NCBI GenBank assembly: GCA_049889775.1 | Contig: JBMHCT010000032.1 | Location: 1-64,000, forward strand | From: Jejuia sp049889775 | Lineage (GTDB): Bacteria > Bacteroidota > Bacteroidia > Flavobacteriales > Flavobacteriaceae | DNA length: 64,000 bases | Reading direction: 5' to 3' | Shown: one piece after another, positions 50,695 to 59,156 of the stretch | Layout: every line of letters starts with the position of its first letter | How positions within the stretch are numbered: position 1 is the first letter of the stretch | Notes under the pieces: model-generated | What the model was told of the DNA's origin: nothing | The model's input: only the letters and a program-made list of their open reading frames with translations | Database searches by the model: none | Made by a program: the position numbers and the translations under genes

Positions 50695-50742
50695 GTATTC
50701 AGTATTCGGTATTCAGTTCTCAGTTTTGGTATTCCGTATTTT
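50695..50742. repeat. Period-7 micro-array upstream of dciA
   Basis: GTATTCA, GTATTCG, GTATTCA, GTTCTCA, then a 6-mer, GTATTCC, GTATTTT. It lies within 10 bp of the dciA start codon, on the upstream side. Confidence 0.75.
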
Positions 50743-50809
50743 AAATACCTGTTAAATTTAAAGTTTTTAGTTATCAACATTGTTGCGCTTTCACAAAGTA
50801 AATTAAATT

Positions 50810-50845
<36 letters not shown>

Positions 50846-50856
50846 TTCCTCTTCTT

Positions 50857-51936
50857 CTATAACTTAAAAACCTCATAACTCTGATGCACTTGCTTTACCG
50901 CATTTTCTGTTCTATCGGCGTGTGTATCGCTAATAAATAATTGTCCGAAATTTTCATCATCCACCAATTTAATGATTTGTGAAACACGTTGTTCATCTAG
51001 CTTGTCAAAAATATCGTCCAGCAATAAAATCGGGTTTACACCACTTTGAGCTTTAATAAAATCGAATTGGGCTAGTTTTAAAGCGATCAAGAATGATTTC
51101 TGTTGTCCTTGACTACCAAACTTTTTTACGGGATGTCCATTTATAGTAAACAATAAATCGTCTTTGTGTATCCCAACACTAGTGAATTGTAAGGCTTTGT
51201 CCTTATTCAGATTGGTGATTAATAGTTGGTCCAACGTTTCTTCAGATAAATGACTGTGATACACCAAATCTACAGTTTCATTATTATTGCTAATAGACCG
51301 ATATCTTGCTTTAAAAATTGGTATAAAATCTTTCAAAAACGCTTCTCTTTTCTGAAAGATTACCGTTCCGTATTCTGTTAATTGATCATTATACACTTCT
51401 AAAGTATCTGCATTAAATGTATGGTTCAAAGCAAAATATTTCAAAAGCGCATTACGTTGTGCCAAAACCTTATTGTAATTGATAAGTTGGGTAAGATAGC
51501 TTTTATCGCTTTGCGAAATCACGCTATCCATAAACTTTCGGCGCGTACTGCTGCCTTCAATAATTAAGTCTCTATCGGCTGGCGAAATAATTACCAAGGG
51601 CAAAAAACCAATGTGCTCGCTAAACTTTTCATAGGCTTTTCCATTACGCTTTATTACTTTTTTTTGTCCTCGTTTCAAGCTCACTACTATCTTTTCAGGC
51701 TTGTCTTGCTTTTCATAATCTCCGTTAACCACAAAAAAATCTTCCTCATGTTTTATATTTTGAATGGCAATGGGGTTGAAGTAGCTTTTTCCGAAGGATA
51801 AATGATAAATGGCATCTAAAATATTCGTCTTTCCCACTCCATTATTCCCAACGAAACAATTTATTTTTTCATTGAAAGTGAAGGACTTACTCTCAAAGTT
51901 TTTATAGTTGACTAACGACAGCGATTTTAAAATCAT
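50857..51936 (-). CDS. recF: DNA replication and repair protein RecF
   Basis: 359 residues. Walker A CFVGNNGVGKTNILDAIYHLSFGKSY, the RecF motif RRKFMDSVISQ, the signature SQGQQKSFLIALKLAQF and Walker B NPILLLDDIFDKLDEQR are present. It loads RecA at single-strand gaps with RecO and RecR. It is transcribed with dciA. The start ATG at 51936 follows directly from the AT-rich divergent gap with the TPR gene. Confidence 0.97.
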   Translation of the reverse strand: MILKSLSLVNYKNFESKSFTFNEKINCFVGNNGVGKTNILDAIYHLSFGKSYFNPIAIQNIKHEEDFFVVNGDYEKQDKPEKIVVSLKRGQKKVIKRNGKAYEKFSEHIGFLPLVIISPADRDLIIEGSSTRRKFMDSVISQSDKSYLTQLINYNKVLAQRNALLKYFALNHTFNADTLEVYNDQLTEYGTVIFQKREAFLKDFIPIFKARYRSISNNNETVDLVYHSHLSEETLDQLLITNLNKDKALQFTSVGIHKDDLLFTINGHPVKKFGSQGQQKSFLIALKLAQFDFIKAQSGVNPILLLDDIFDKLDEQRVSQIIKLVDDENFGQLFISDTHADRTENAVKQVHQSYEVFKL

Positions 51937-52040
51937 TAAACAGAAGGCTTAAATCGAGATTAATTCAAAAAGTGGTAAAAAGAAGTGCAAATTATTGAAA
52001 AATAACAAATAAATAGCCTTTTAAATCACAAGAAAAATTA

Positions 52041-52048
52041 TATTTTTG
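52041..52048 (+). promoter_or_regulatory. -7 promoter box for the TPR gene
   Basis: TATTTTTG, 21 bp before the ATG at 52070. It argues that the in-frame TTG at 52046, inside the box, is not the start. Confidence 0.5.
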
Positions 52049-52069
52049 CGCGACATTAATTTTAAATAT

Positions 52070-52840
52070 ATGGCGACTTACAAGAAGAGAGGACATAAAC
52101 CGAAGACTAAAGTTGAAAAGCAGCAGGATATTGAAGAAGGATCAACAACTGCCGAGGTATTTAATACTTTAGATGAAACAGCGTCAAAAACAGAGGCTTT
52201 TGTAGCAAAAAACCAAATGTACATTTATATTATTGTTGGTGTTGTGGCGGCTATTGTTTTAGGGTCGTTGGCGTATAAAGAATATGTTGCTGAACCAAAA
52301 GAAAAATTGGCGTCTAACGATATGTTTCAAGCACAAAAATTCTTTAATGACGCGGTTAATGGCGTAGAGAAGGACTCTTTGTTTAATTTAGCTTTAAATG
52401 GGGGTGAAGGTAAGTATGGTATGCTTGATATTATTGAAGAATATAGTGGAACCAAAGCTGCTAATTTGGCTAATTACTATGCCGGAACTGCTTATTTGAG
52501 ACTTAAGGATTATAAAAATGCGGTATCTTATTTAAGTGAGTTTAAGAGTGATGACGAAATTTTAGCGCCTTTAGCAAAAGGCAATATAGGCGATGCTTTT
52601 GTGCAGTTAAATCAGCCAGAAGATGCTTTAGGATATTACGAGGATGCCATTGCTCTGCGAGACAACGGCTATACTACACCAATGTATTTGTATAAAGCAG
52701 GAGCATTAGCGCTAGACCTTGGTGACGCTGATAAGGCGTTGGGTTACTTTCAGAGAATTAAGGATGAGTTTCCAGATTCTAGTGAGGCTTCTTCAATTGA
52801 TGTTTTTATAGGAAAAGCGCAAGTATTGGCTAGCAAATAA
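52070..52840 (+). CDS. Membrane-anchored tetratricopeptide repeat protein
   Basis: 256 residues from the ATG at 52070 (MATYKKRGHKPKTKVEKQQD). One transmembrane helix (about 45-67, YIYIIVGVVAAIVLGSLAY) follows a basic, cytoplasmic N-terminus. TPR units follow (LANYYAGTAYLRLKDYKNAVSYL, AKGNIGDAFVQLNQPEDALGYYEDAI, KALGYFQRIKDEFPDS). The topology resembles YfgM of the Sec-associated chaperone network, but identity with it is inference. It is 10 bp upstream of ribH. Confidence 0.88.
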   Translation: MATYKKRGHKPKTKVEKQQDIEEGSTTAEVFNTLDETASKTEAFVAKNQMYIYIIVGVVAAIVLGSLAYKEYVAEPKEKLASNDMFQAQKFFNDAVNGVEKDSLFNLALNGGEGKYGMLDIIEEYSGTKAANLANYYAGTAYLRLKDYKNAVSYLSEFKSDDEILAPLAKGNIGDAFVQLNQPEDALGYYEDAIALRDNGYTTPMYLYKAGALALDLGDADKALGYFQRIKDEFPDSSEASSIDVFIGKAQVLASK

Positions 52841-52850
52841 ACAATAGCTT

Positions 52851-53330
52851 ATGGCTACTACAAATTTATCAGACTACGATAAGACAACAATCCCAGACGC
52901 GAGTAATTTTCGGTTTGGGATTGTTGTTTCAGAGTGGAATGATACCATTACCGAAGGGCTTTTTCAAGGTGCATTTAATACGCTTACCGAAAATGGTGTA
53001 GCTCCAGATAATATTGTGCGTTGGAATGTTCCTGGTAGTTTTGAGTTAGTGTATGGTTGCAAAAAAATGCAGGAACAAATGGTGAATGCTGTTATTGCTA
53101 TAGGTAGTGTGATTCAAGGCGAAACCAAACATTTTGATTTTGTTTGCGAAGGCGTGACTCAGGGTATAAAAGACCTAAATGTAATGCGGGAAACACCAAT
53201 TATCTTTTGTGTACTTACCGATAATACCATGCAACAAGCAATAGATCGCTCTGGTGGCAAACATGGCAATAAAGGTACCGAGGCTGCTATTGCCGCCATT
53301 AAAATGGCAGAACTCCGAAGAAATAGTTAG
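52851..53330 (+). CDS. ribH: 6,7-dimethyl-8-ribityllumazine synthase
   Basis: 159 residues. RFGIVVSEWNDTITEGLFQGA, WNVPGSFELVYGCKKM, AIGSVIQGETKHFDFVC (active-site His) and PIIFCVLTDNTMQQAIDRSGGKHGNKGTEAA are the full family pattern. It condenses 5-amino-6-ribitylaminouracil with dihydroxybutanone phosphate in riboflavin synthesis. Likely cotranscribed with the TPR gene. Confidence 0.97.
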   Translation: MATTNLSDYDKTTIPDASNFRFGIVVSEWNDTITEGLFQGAFNTLTENGVAPDNIVRWNVPGSFELVYGCKKMQEQMVNAVIAIGSVIQGETKHFDFVCEGVTQGIKDLNVMRETPIIFCVLTDNTMQQAIDRSGGKHGNKGTEAAIAAIKMAELRRNS

Positions 53331-53421
53331 CACTCAGTTGCAGTTCTCATTTTTTTCAATTACACTTCCTTTTGTTAACAATTTTTAGGAGTTGTTACCG
53401 ATGTTTCTATCCTTTTTTAAG

Positions 53422-53429
53422 TATTTTTG
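53422..53429 (+). promoter_or_regulatory. -7 promoter box for the small membrane gene
   Basis: TATTTTTG, 18 bp before the GTG start at 53448. No clear -33 element is seen. Confidence 0.4.
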
Positions 53430-53447
53430 AGAGTTAAGCAGTGATAC

Positions 53448-53675
53448 GTGTTTGGGCAACGAAAACATAAAACTTTTGAATATAAACCTAGGTTTTCTGA
53501 GGATAGCACAAGCACCGAAATAGAAGACGATACCAAAGAATTTGCTTCAAAGTGGCGAAGATCAAATACCAATAATACTAAAAAGGTAAAAGGGTTATTC
53601 TCAATGCGCGTTTTAATTTTGGCTTTGGTATTATTATTGATTTGCATGTATTTATTAGAAAAGAAGTATATGTAA
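53448..53675 (+). CDS. Small membrane protein, first of a related pair
   Basis: 75 residues, GTG start at 53448. It begins FGQRKHKTFEYKPRF, has an acidic/polar middle and ends with one transmembrane helix (about 53-69, MRVLILALVLLLICMYLL). The start motif KxKxFxYxPRF is shared with the next gene. The pair lies between ribH and mutL, a position I recall as conserved in flavobacteria, where such proteins are sometimes mislabelled riboflavin synthase subunit beta. The function is unknown. Confidence 0.7.
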   Translation: MFGQRKHKTFEYKPRFSEDSTSTEIEDDTKEFASKWRRSNTNNTKKVKGLFSMRVLILALVLLLICMYLLEKKYM

Positions 53676-53691
53676 CACAAAACAAGGAACT

Positions 53692-53991
53692 ATGGGACCA
53701 ATAAAATTTACTTTAATAAAGAGACTGCCCAAAAACAAAAGGTTTAACTACACACCTAGGTATTATAAGGGTAAAGAAGATACCGATGAGCTTAAATATC
53801 CTACGAAATTTGATGCTTATGCAGACAATCTTAATAAAAATGATTTCGGAGGTCATTGGCATGAAAGTAGAATTAAAAATAGAAATAGAGATAATTCAGA
53901 ATTTAATAAGACAATATTAATTTTAGTTATGGTATTCCTGTTAATATTTTTATTTATTATCGATTTTGATTTATCAATCTTTTTCTCTTAA
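53692..53991 (+). CDS. Small membrane protein, second of a related pair
   Basis: 99 residues. The N-terminal motif KNKRFNYTPRYYKGKEDT matches the KHKTFEYKPRFSEDS of the preceding gene, and a C-terminal helix (about 74-95, ILILVMVFLLIFLFIIDF) is followed by a short tail. Probably a diverged tandem duplicate. It lies 16 bp downstream of its relative and 92 bp upstream of mutL. The function is unknown. Confidence 0.75.
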   Translation: MGPIKFTLIKRLPKNKRFNYTPRYYKGKEDTDELKYPTKFDAYADNLNKNDFGGHWHESRIKNRNRDNSEFNKTILILVMVFLLIFLFIIDFDLSIFFS

Positions 53992-54083
53992 ACATATGTC
54001 AAATTATAAAAAGCAAAATTCTCTTTTATTCTAAAGGCATAGGTACAATAGCTAAATGCCCATTGCGGGCTTTCTAATTTTTT

Positions 54084-55940
54084 ATGGCAGACATTATTCA
54101 ACTTTTACCAGACCACGTTGCAAATCAAATAGCCGCTGGGGAAGTTGTACAACGTCCTGCTTCTGTGGTAAAAGAACTCCTGGAGAATTCGATTGATGCA
54201 GGCGCAGATGTTATCAAACTGATTTTAAAAGACGCAGGAAAAACCCTTATTCAAGTCATTGATAATGGTAAAGGCATGAGCGTTACCGATGCTCGCCTAA
54301 GCTTTGAAAGACATGCTACTTCAAAAATTAAAAATGCCGATGATTTATTTCAATTAAATACAAAAGGTTTTAGAGGTGAAGCATTGGCAAGTATTGCTGC
54401 CATTGCCCATGTGGAACTAAAAACGAAACAAGAGCAAGATGATGTGGGTACATGTATTCTTATTGAGGGTAGTGAGGTGAAATCTCAAGAAGTAACAGTT
54501 ACGCCTAAAGGCACGTCAATTTCAGTTAAAAATTTATTTTTTAATATTCCTGCGCGCCGAAATTTTTTAAAATCGAATACAGTGGAATTACGTCATATAG
54601 TTGATGAATTTCATCGTGTAGCCTTAGCGCATCCTAATTTAAGCTTTAGTTCTTTTAATAATGGTAGTGAAACGTTTAGCTTGCCAGTTAGTAATTATAG
54701 ACAGCGCGTAGTTAATATTTTTGGGAATAAGACCAATGAAAAATTAGTGCCTGTTGAAGAAGATACCGAGGTATTAAAAATATCTGGTTTTATTGGTAAA
54801 CCAGAGTTTGCAAAAAAAACACGAGGAGAGCAATTCTTTTTCGTGAATCACCGCTTTATTAAGAGTCCGTATCTCAATCACGCGGTTCAATCTGCTTTTG
54901 AGGGTTTGCTAAAAACAGGAACGCATCCAAGTTACTTTTTAAACTTAGAAGTCGATCCACAAACTATTGATATCAATATTCATCCAACAAAAACAGAAAT
55001 CAAGTTTGATGATGAACATACACTTTATGCCATTTTAAGGTCGGCCGTAAAACATAGTTTAGGGCAGTTTAATATTGCGCCTGTTCTTGATTTTGAGCGT
55101 GATGCAACCTTGGATACTCCTTACAGTTTAAATGCTAATACAGCTAAAACACCAAAGATTGAGGTGGATAGTGACTTTAACCCTTTTAAAGAGTCGAAAA
55201 CGGCTGGTGGTGGAAGACAAACAACATCTTTTAAATCTACACCTTCAAATTGGGATAGTTTGTATATCGGTTTAGAATCTAAGAGCAATACCTCTGAAAC
55301 GGATTTTAATCATTTAACTTTTGAAAGTGAGCAACAACCCAGCACGTTGTTTGAGGAAAATACATCTGCTTCTGATACTGCAGGTTCAACGTATCAATTG
55401 CATAATAAATATATTATCAGTGCTATAAAATCTGGAATGTTAGTGATAGATCAATATAGAGCACATCAACGTATTTTATATGAAGATTTTTTAAGAGATA
55501 TAACTGTAAAAGAAGGTGTGAGTCAACAACTTTTATTTCCTTTAGAACTTCACTTTGCAAGTCACGAATTAGAAATTATAACACAGCTTAAAGAAGATTT
55601 GGAGCATGCTGGTTTTGTGTTTTCAAGTATTACGGATGCGACTATCGAAATAAAGGGTGTGCCTGTAATGTTGCCAGAAAGTGAGATTTCAATTGTATTA
55701 GAACAACTAATTAGTGATGTGCAAAATGAAGTGCCAGATGCTAATTTTAGTGCTACGGATTTATTGGCAAAATCTATGGCCAAAAGTTTGGCAATAAAAA
55801 CAGGACAGGCATTAAAAAAGGACGAGCAAGAGCATATTGTAAACAAATTATTCGCTTGTAAGGCACCAAATATTTCACCAACAAACCGCGTTACATTTAT
55901 TACCGTTGGAGTAGAGGAGTTGGATAAAAAGTTTATTTAA
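54084..55940 (+). CDS. mutL: DNA mismatch repair protein MutL
   Basis: 618 residues. GHKL ATPase motifs: QIAAGEVVQRPASVVKELLENSIDAGA, DNGKGM, FKRGEAL-type GFRGEALASIAA, GTSISVKNLFFNIPARRNFLK. The C-terminal dimerisation domain (about 430-618) has DQYRAHQRILYE (456-467) where endonuclease-type MutL has DQHAxxExxxxE, and SPTNRVTF where the metal-binding CPHGRP would be. The nicking site therefore seems absent. Otherwise a normal MutL linking MutS to strand removal. First of four tightly spaced genes. Confidence 0.96.
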   Translation: MADIIQLLPDHVANQIAAGEVVQRPASVVKELLENSIDAGADVIKLILKDAGKTLIQVIDNGKGMSVTDARLSFERHATSKIKNADDLFQLNTKGFRGEALASIAAIAHVELKTKQEQDDVGTCILIEGSEVKSQEVTVTPKGTSISVKNLFFNIPARRNFLKSNTVELRHIVDEFHRVALAHPNLSFSSFNNGSETFSLPVSNYRQRVVNIFGNKTNEKLVPVEEDTEVLKISGFIGKPEFAKKTRGEQFFFVNHRFIKSPYLNHAVQSAFEGLLKTGTHPSYFLNLEVDPQTIDINIHPTKTEIKFDDEHTLYAILRSAVKHSLGQFNIAPVLDFERDATLDTPYSLNANTAKTPKIEVDSDFNPFKESKTAGGGRQTTSFKSTPSNWDSLYIGLESKSNTSETDFNHLTFESEQQPSTLFEENTSASDTAGSTYQLHNKYIISAIKSGMLVIDQYRAHQRILYEDFLRDITVKEGVSQQLLFPLELHFASHELEIITQLKEDLEHAGFVFSSITDATIEIKGVPVMLPESEISIVLEQLISDVQNEVPDANFSATDLLAKSMAKSLAIKTGQALKKDEQEHIVNKLFACKAPNISPTNRVTFITVGVEELDKKFI

Positions 55941-55943
55941 ATT

Positions 55944-56783
55944 ATGATGAGGATTTCAGATACGGTTAAGCATTTAATAATCATTAACGTGATTATGTTT
56001 GTGGGAACTTTGGCTATAGGTAATGGAGTGTTTTATGATTGGTTTGCAATGCATTTTCCAAAACACGAGGCCTTTAAACCATGGCAAATTTTTACACATA
56101 TGTTTATGCATGGTGGTGCTTATATGGATAATTTAAGTCTTACGCATATTTTGTTCAATATGTTTGCGCTTTGGATGTTTGGTTCTCCAGTTGAACATGC
56201 TCTTGGAACCAAACGATTTTTATTCATTTACATTTCAGCTGGTTTGGGTGCCGTTGCTTTACAGGTTGCATACCATTATTATGACTTTTACTCTATTTAT
56301 GGAACAATTGCAGATTTGAACATGGATGGACAATTGCTAAATAAAATTATATCAATCGATGCGAGTGAAGGTTTATATATCAAAGGTGAAGTTTTACGTG
56401 AGGAGATGATTCCATTACTTAATGAATATAATTTTAATCAGAACTTAATTGGGAAAAGAGAGTTCAGGGCTTTGTTTGATATGAATATCGTTGCTAGGAG
56501 TTCAATGGTAGGTGCTTCGGGATGCATAATGGGAATTATGGCTGCTTTTGGAATGATGAATCCTAACGCTGAATTAATGTTAATATTTCTTCCCATTCCA
56601 ATTAAAGCAAAGTATTTTATCCCGGGAATTATACTTTTAGATTTAATTTCAGGTATTACAGGGCATTCCATTTTTAGCCCAAGCAATACAGCCCATTTTG
56701 CCCATGTGGGTGGTGCGCTCACTGGATTTTTAATTATGTGGTACTGGAAAAAAACGCAGTTTAATAGAAACCGTTGGTATTAG
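55944..56783 (+). CDS. Rhomboid-family intramembrane serine protease
   Basis: 279 residues, six or so transmembrane helices. HILFNMFALWMFGSP gives the conserved His/Asn, the nucleophile is Ser192 in VGASGCIMG, and the catalytic His is in AHFAHVGGALTGF. A longer loop (about 110-165) separates helices 3 and 4. It cleaves membrane proteins within the bilayer; the substrate is unknown. It starts 3 bp after mutL. Confidence 0.93.
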   Translation: MMRISDTVKHLIIINVIMFVGTLAIGNGVFYDWFAMHFPKHEAFKPWQIFTHMFMHGGAYMDNLSLTHILFNMFALWMFGSPVEHALGTKRFLFIYISAGLGAVALQVAYHYYDFYSIYGTIADLNMDGQLLNKIISIDASEGLYIKGEVLREEMIPLLNEYNFNQNLIGKREFRALFDMNIVARSSMVGASGCIMGIMAAFGMMNPNAELMLIFLPIPIKAKYFIPGIILLDLISGITGHSIFSPSNTAHFAHVGGALTGFLIMWYWKKTQFNRNRWY

Positions 56784-56784
56784 A

Positions 56785-57630
56785 ATGACATCCTTAAATC
56801 AAGACATAAAATACAAGCTATCGAGACTAAGTGCCATAGAAAAAATCATTCTAATAAACGTTGTAATCTTTTTAGTTGGTAAAGTTTTTGCTCCTCTCTT
56901 ATCTTGGTTAGAGTTACCCAGTGCATTCAGTAGCTTTATTTTAAGACCATGGAGTCTTATAACTTATGCTTTTGTGCATTATGGCTTTATACATATTTTA
57001 TTTAATATGCTATGGCTGTACTTTTTAGGGCGTATGTTTTTGAATTTATTCTCTTCAAAAATGGCTCTCAATATTTATTTTTTGGGTGCAATTTGTGGTG
57101 GGATTTTATACTTATTGTTTTATGAATTTCTACCTAAAAGTCAAATAAATGTGCCTTTAGTTGGGGCATCTGCTTCTGTTAGAGCATTATTAATTTTTTT
57201 ATGTGCTTACATGCCAAACCAAGACGTTCGGGTTATATTTTTCAATATTAAACTTTGGTACATTGGTGTTGCTATAGCCGCTATAGATGTTTTAGGACTA
57301 TTTGGTGGCAATGGTGGTGGTTATTTGGCGCATTTAGGAGGTGTTGCATTAGGCTTTGTATATGCAAAACAACTCACAAAAGGCAATGATATTGGTAAAG
57401 GTTTTGAAAAATTTATGGATGGAATTGTCAATTTTTTTAAATTCAAAAAGAAAAGTCCTTTAAGAACTGTACATAAAAACAAAAGTAAGGTTGGCGGTTA
57501 TACTAAAGCAGATTTTGGTGAGTTTAATAATCAGAAACAAATTGATATCATTCTAGATAAAATAAGTAAAAGCGGTTACGATAGTTTAACGGCAGAAGAA
57601 AAAGAAGTGCTTTTTAGAGCAGGGAAGTAG
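56785..57630 (+). CDS. Second rhomboid-family protease, with C-terminal extension
   Basis: 281 residues. HILFNMLWLYFLGRMF, nucleophile Ser129 in VGASASVRALL and catalytic His in YLAHLGGVALGFVYA. A ~75-residue cytoplasmic tail (KKKSPLRTVHKNKSKVGG ... DIILDKISKSGYDSLTAEEKEVLFRAGK) is typical of the Bacteroidota rhomboid/DUF6576 type. It begins 1 bp after the first rhomboid, so the two are coexpressed and may divide substrates. Confidence 0.92.
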   Translation: MTSLNQDIKYKLSRLSAIEKIILINVVIFLVGKVFAPLLSWLELPSAFSSFILRPWSLITYAFVHYGFIHILFNMLWLYFLGRMFLNLFSSKMALNIYFLGAICGGILYLLFYEFLPKSQINVPLVGASASVRALLIFLCAYMPNQDVRVIFFNIKLWYIGVAIAAIDVLGLFGGNGGGYLAHLGGVALGFVYAKQLTKGNDIGKGFEKFMDGIVNFFKFKKKSPLRTVHKNKSKVGGYTKADFGEFNNQKQIDIILDKISKSGYDSLTAEEKEVLFRAGK

Positions 57631-57632
57631 CT

Positions 57633-58658
57633 ATGAAAAAACTAAGTTTTATTGATAAGTTGTTTTGGATCATCAATAGAATTTTAGCTGTTGTTTTATT
57701 ACTATCCTATATACTTCCGTTTCTACCTCCAAAGAGCTTCTCGATACTTTCTGTTCTAAGTTTAGGTGTTGCGTTTTTAATATTAACCAATCTTTTGTTC
57801 TTTTTATACTGGTTGGTAAAGTTAAAAAAGCAGTTTCTACTCTCTCTAGTGGTCCTTTTTATTGGATATTTAGCTTATGGTTCGCTTTATAAATTTTCAT
57901 CTTCAAAACAAATAGAATCCGAAGGTAATTTTAAGGTGATGAATTACAATGTGCGCTTGTTTAACTTGTACAAGTGGTTGTCTCAGGGTGATACAGAATC
58001 GCAGATTGTTGATTTGATAAAAGCTGAAGCCCCAGATATTTTAAGTTTACAGGAATATCACCCGCATTCTAAAGTAGATTTATCTTTTTTCAAATACAGA
58101 TATGAAAAACTTTCAGGTAAAAAAACCAAATACGGACAAGCTATTTTTTCAAACTTTCCGATAATAAATTCTGGTTCAATAGAGTTTCCTAATACCTCAA
58201 ATAACGCGATTTTTGTGGATGTTATTATTCAAAGTGATACGGTACGCGTGTACAATGTACACTTAGAATCTATGCGTATCAATACAAATGTGGACAGCTT
58301 AAAGAAAGAAGATTCCGAAAAACTGTTTAAACGCGTGGGTAAAACCTTTAAGATGCAACAATTTCAAACGGAATTGTTTTTAATGCATAAAAAGCAATGT
58401 CATTATAAAATGATTATTTGTGGCGACTTTAACAATACTGCGTTCTCTTATGTATACCGAAAGATTAAGGGGGATTTGAATGATACTTTTAAGGAAGCGG
58501 GTAATGGTTTTGGGCGCACTTATGATTTTAAGTTCTTTCCTGTGAGAATAGATTTTATTCTATCTGATGATGCCTTTAATGTTAATGGATTTAAGGCTTA
58601 TAACGAACATCTTTCCGATCATTATCCTATCATGGCTACATTGAATATAGAAGATTAA
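57633..58658 (+). CDS. Membrane-anchored endonuclease/exonuclease/phosphatase family protein
   Basis: 341 residues. Three N-terminal transmembrane helices (about 10-85) are followed by an EEP domain with FKVMNYNVRLFN, DILSLQEYH (catalytic Glu), VRVYNVHLES, IICGDFNNTAFSYVYR (Asp/Asn) and DFILSDDAF ... LSDHYPIMATL (catalytic His). Whether it cuts nucleic acid or a phospholipid head group is not clear. It is 2 bp after rhomboid 2. Its stop codon is part of the terminal inverted repeat at 58656. Confidence 0.9.
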   Translation: MKKLSFIDKLFWIINRILAVVLLLSYILPFLPPKSFSILSVLSLGVAFLILTNLLFFLYWLVKLKKQFLLSLVVLFIGYLAYGSLYKFSSSKQIESEGNFKVMNYNVRLFNLYKWLSQGDTESQIVDLIKAEAPDILSLQEYHPHSKVDLSFFKYRYEKLSGKKTKYGQAIFSNFPIINSGSIEFPNTSNNAIFVDVIIQSDTVRVYNVHLESMRINTNVDSLKKEDSEKLFKRVGKTFKMQQFQTELFLMHKKQCHYKMIICGDFNNTAFSYVYRKIKGDLNDTFKEAGNGFGRTYDFKFFPVRIDFILSDDAFNVNGFKAYNEHLSDHYPIMATLNIED

Positions 58659-58850
58659 TTAACGTGAATTCGATTTAAGAAAATCATGTCTGTTTGAGTA
58701 TTTTTGCCTTAGCAAAAATGTATCGAAAACGAATAATTTTCGGCAAAAACCCTTGATTTCGATACAATTGTTCTCCGTTTTACTGCGAAAAACCACTCAA
58801 TCTGACAGGTTTGAATTAAGTTTTGTGATATGTCGAACTCAAGTTAATTA
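58656..58850. repeat. 195-bp inverted-repeat (MITE-like) element between convergent genes
   Basis: The ends TAATTAACGTGAATTCGA (58656-58673) and TCGAACTCAAGTTAATTA (58833-58850) are inverted copies, 16 of 18 matching. Internal inverted pairs are TGTATCGAAA/TTTCGATACA (58719-58728, 58757-58766), TTTTTGCC/GGCAAAAA and TTGAGT/ACTCAA. The outer repeats contain the stop codons of both flanking genes. No ORF is inside. It may act as a bidirectional terminator or be a non-autonomous mobile element. Confidence 0.8.
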
Positions 58851-59156
58851 CATCAGGGAACAATCTATCATATCTGCAATAATATGGATAACCAAACCTA
58901 AGCCCACTAACCTAGACTTTTTTGGAAAGCACAAGAATATATAAAACAAAATAGCATAGGAGGAGTGCAGTGGATGAAACCCAATACTACACCTATTGGG
59001 ATCAAAAATCGGTGTTGTTAACAAATGATCTAAATCTATCAACATACCAGCGAGCATAGTTACATATGCAATTTTCCAATTCGATTTATAGAATAACACT
59101 GCAACTATTAGTGGTAGTAAAAAATGTGTACCATAGTGGGCAAATGGTTGTAGCAT
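58848..59156 (-). CDS. DUF6122-like membrane protein
   Basis: 102 residues with three to four transmembrane segments. The start LQPFAHYGTHFLLPLIVAVLFY, the mid motif LIDLDHLL, FHPLHS and the end HIIADMIDC carry many His/Asp in the pattern of YdjM/YfhO-like metal-dependent membrane hydrolases and match the DUF6122 family of flavobacteria (from memory). Its start overlaps the WbqC stop by one base, and its stop lies in the inverted-repeat element. Confidence 0.8.
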   Translation of the reverse strand: MLQPFAHYGTHFLLPLIVAVLFYKSNWKIAYVTMLAGMLIDLDHLLTTPIFDPNRCSIGFHPLHSSYAILFYIFLCFPKKSRLVGLGLVIHIIADMIDCSLM

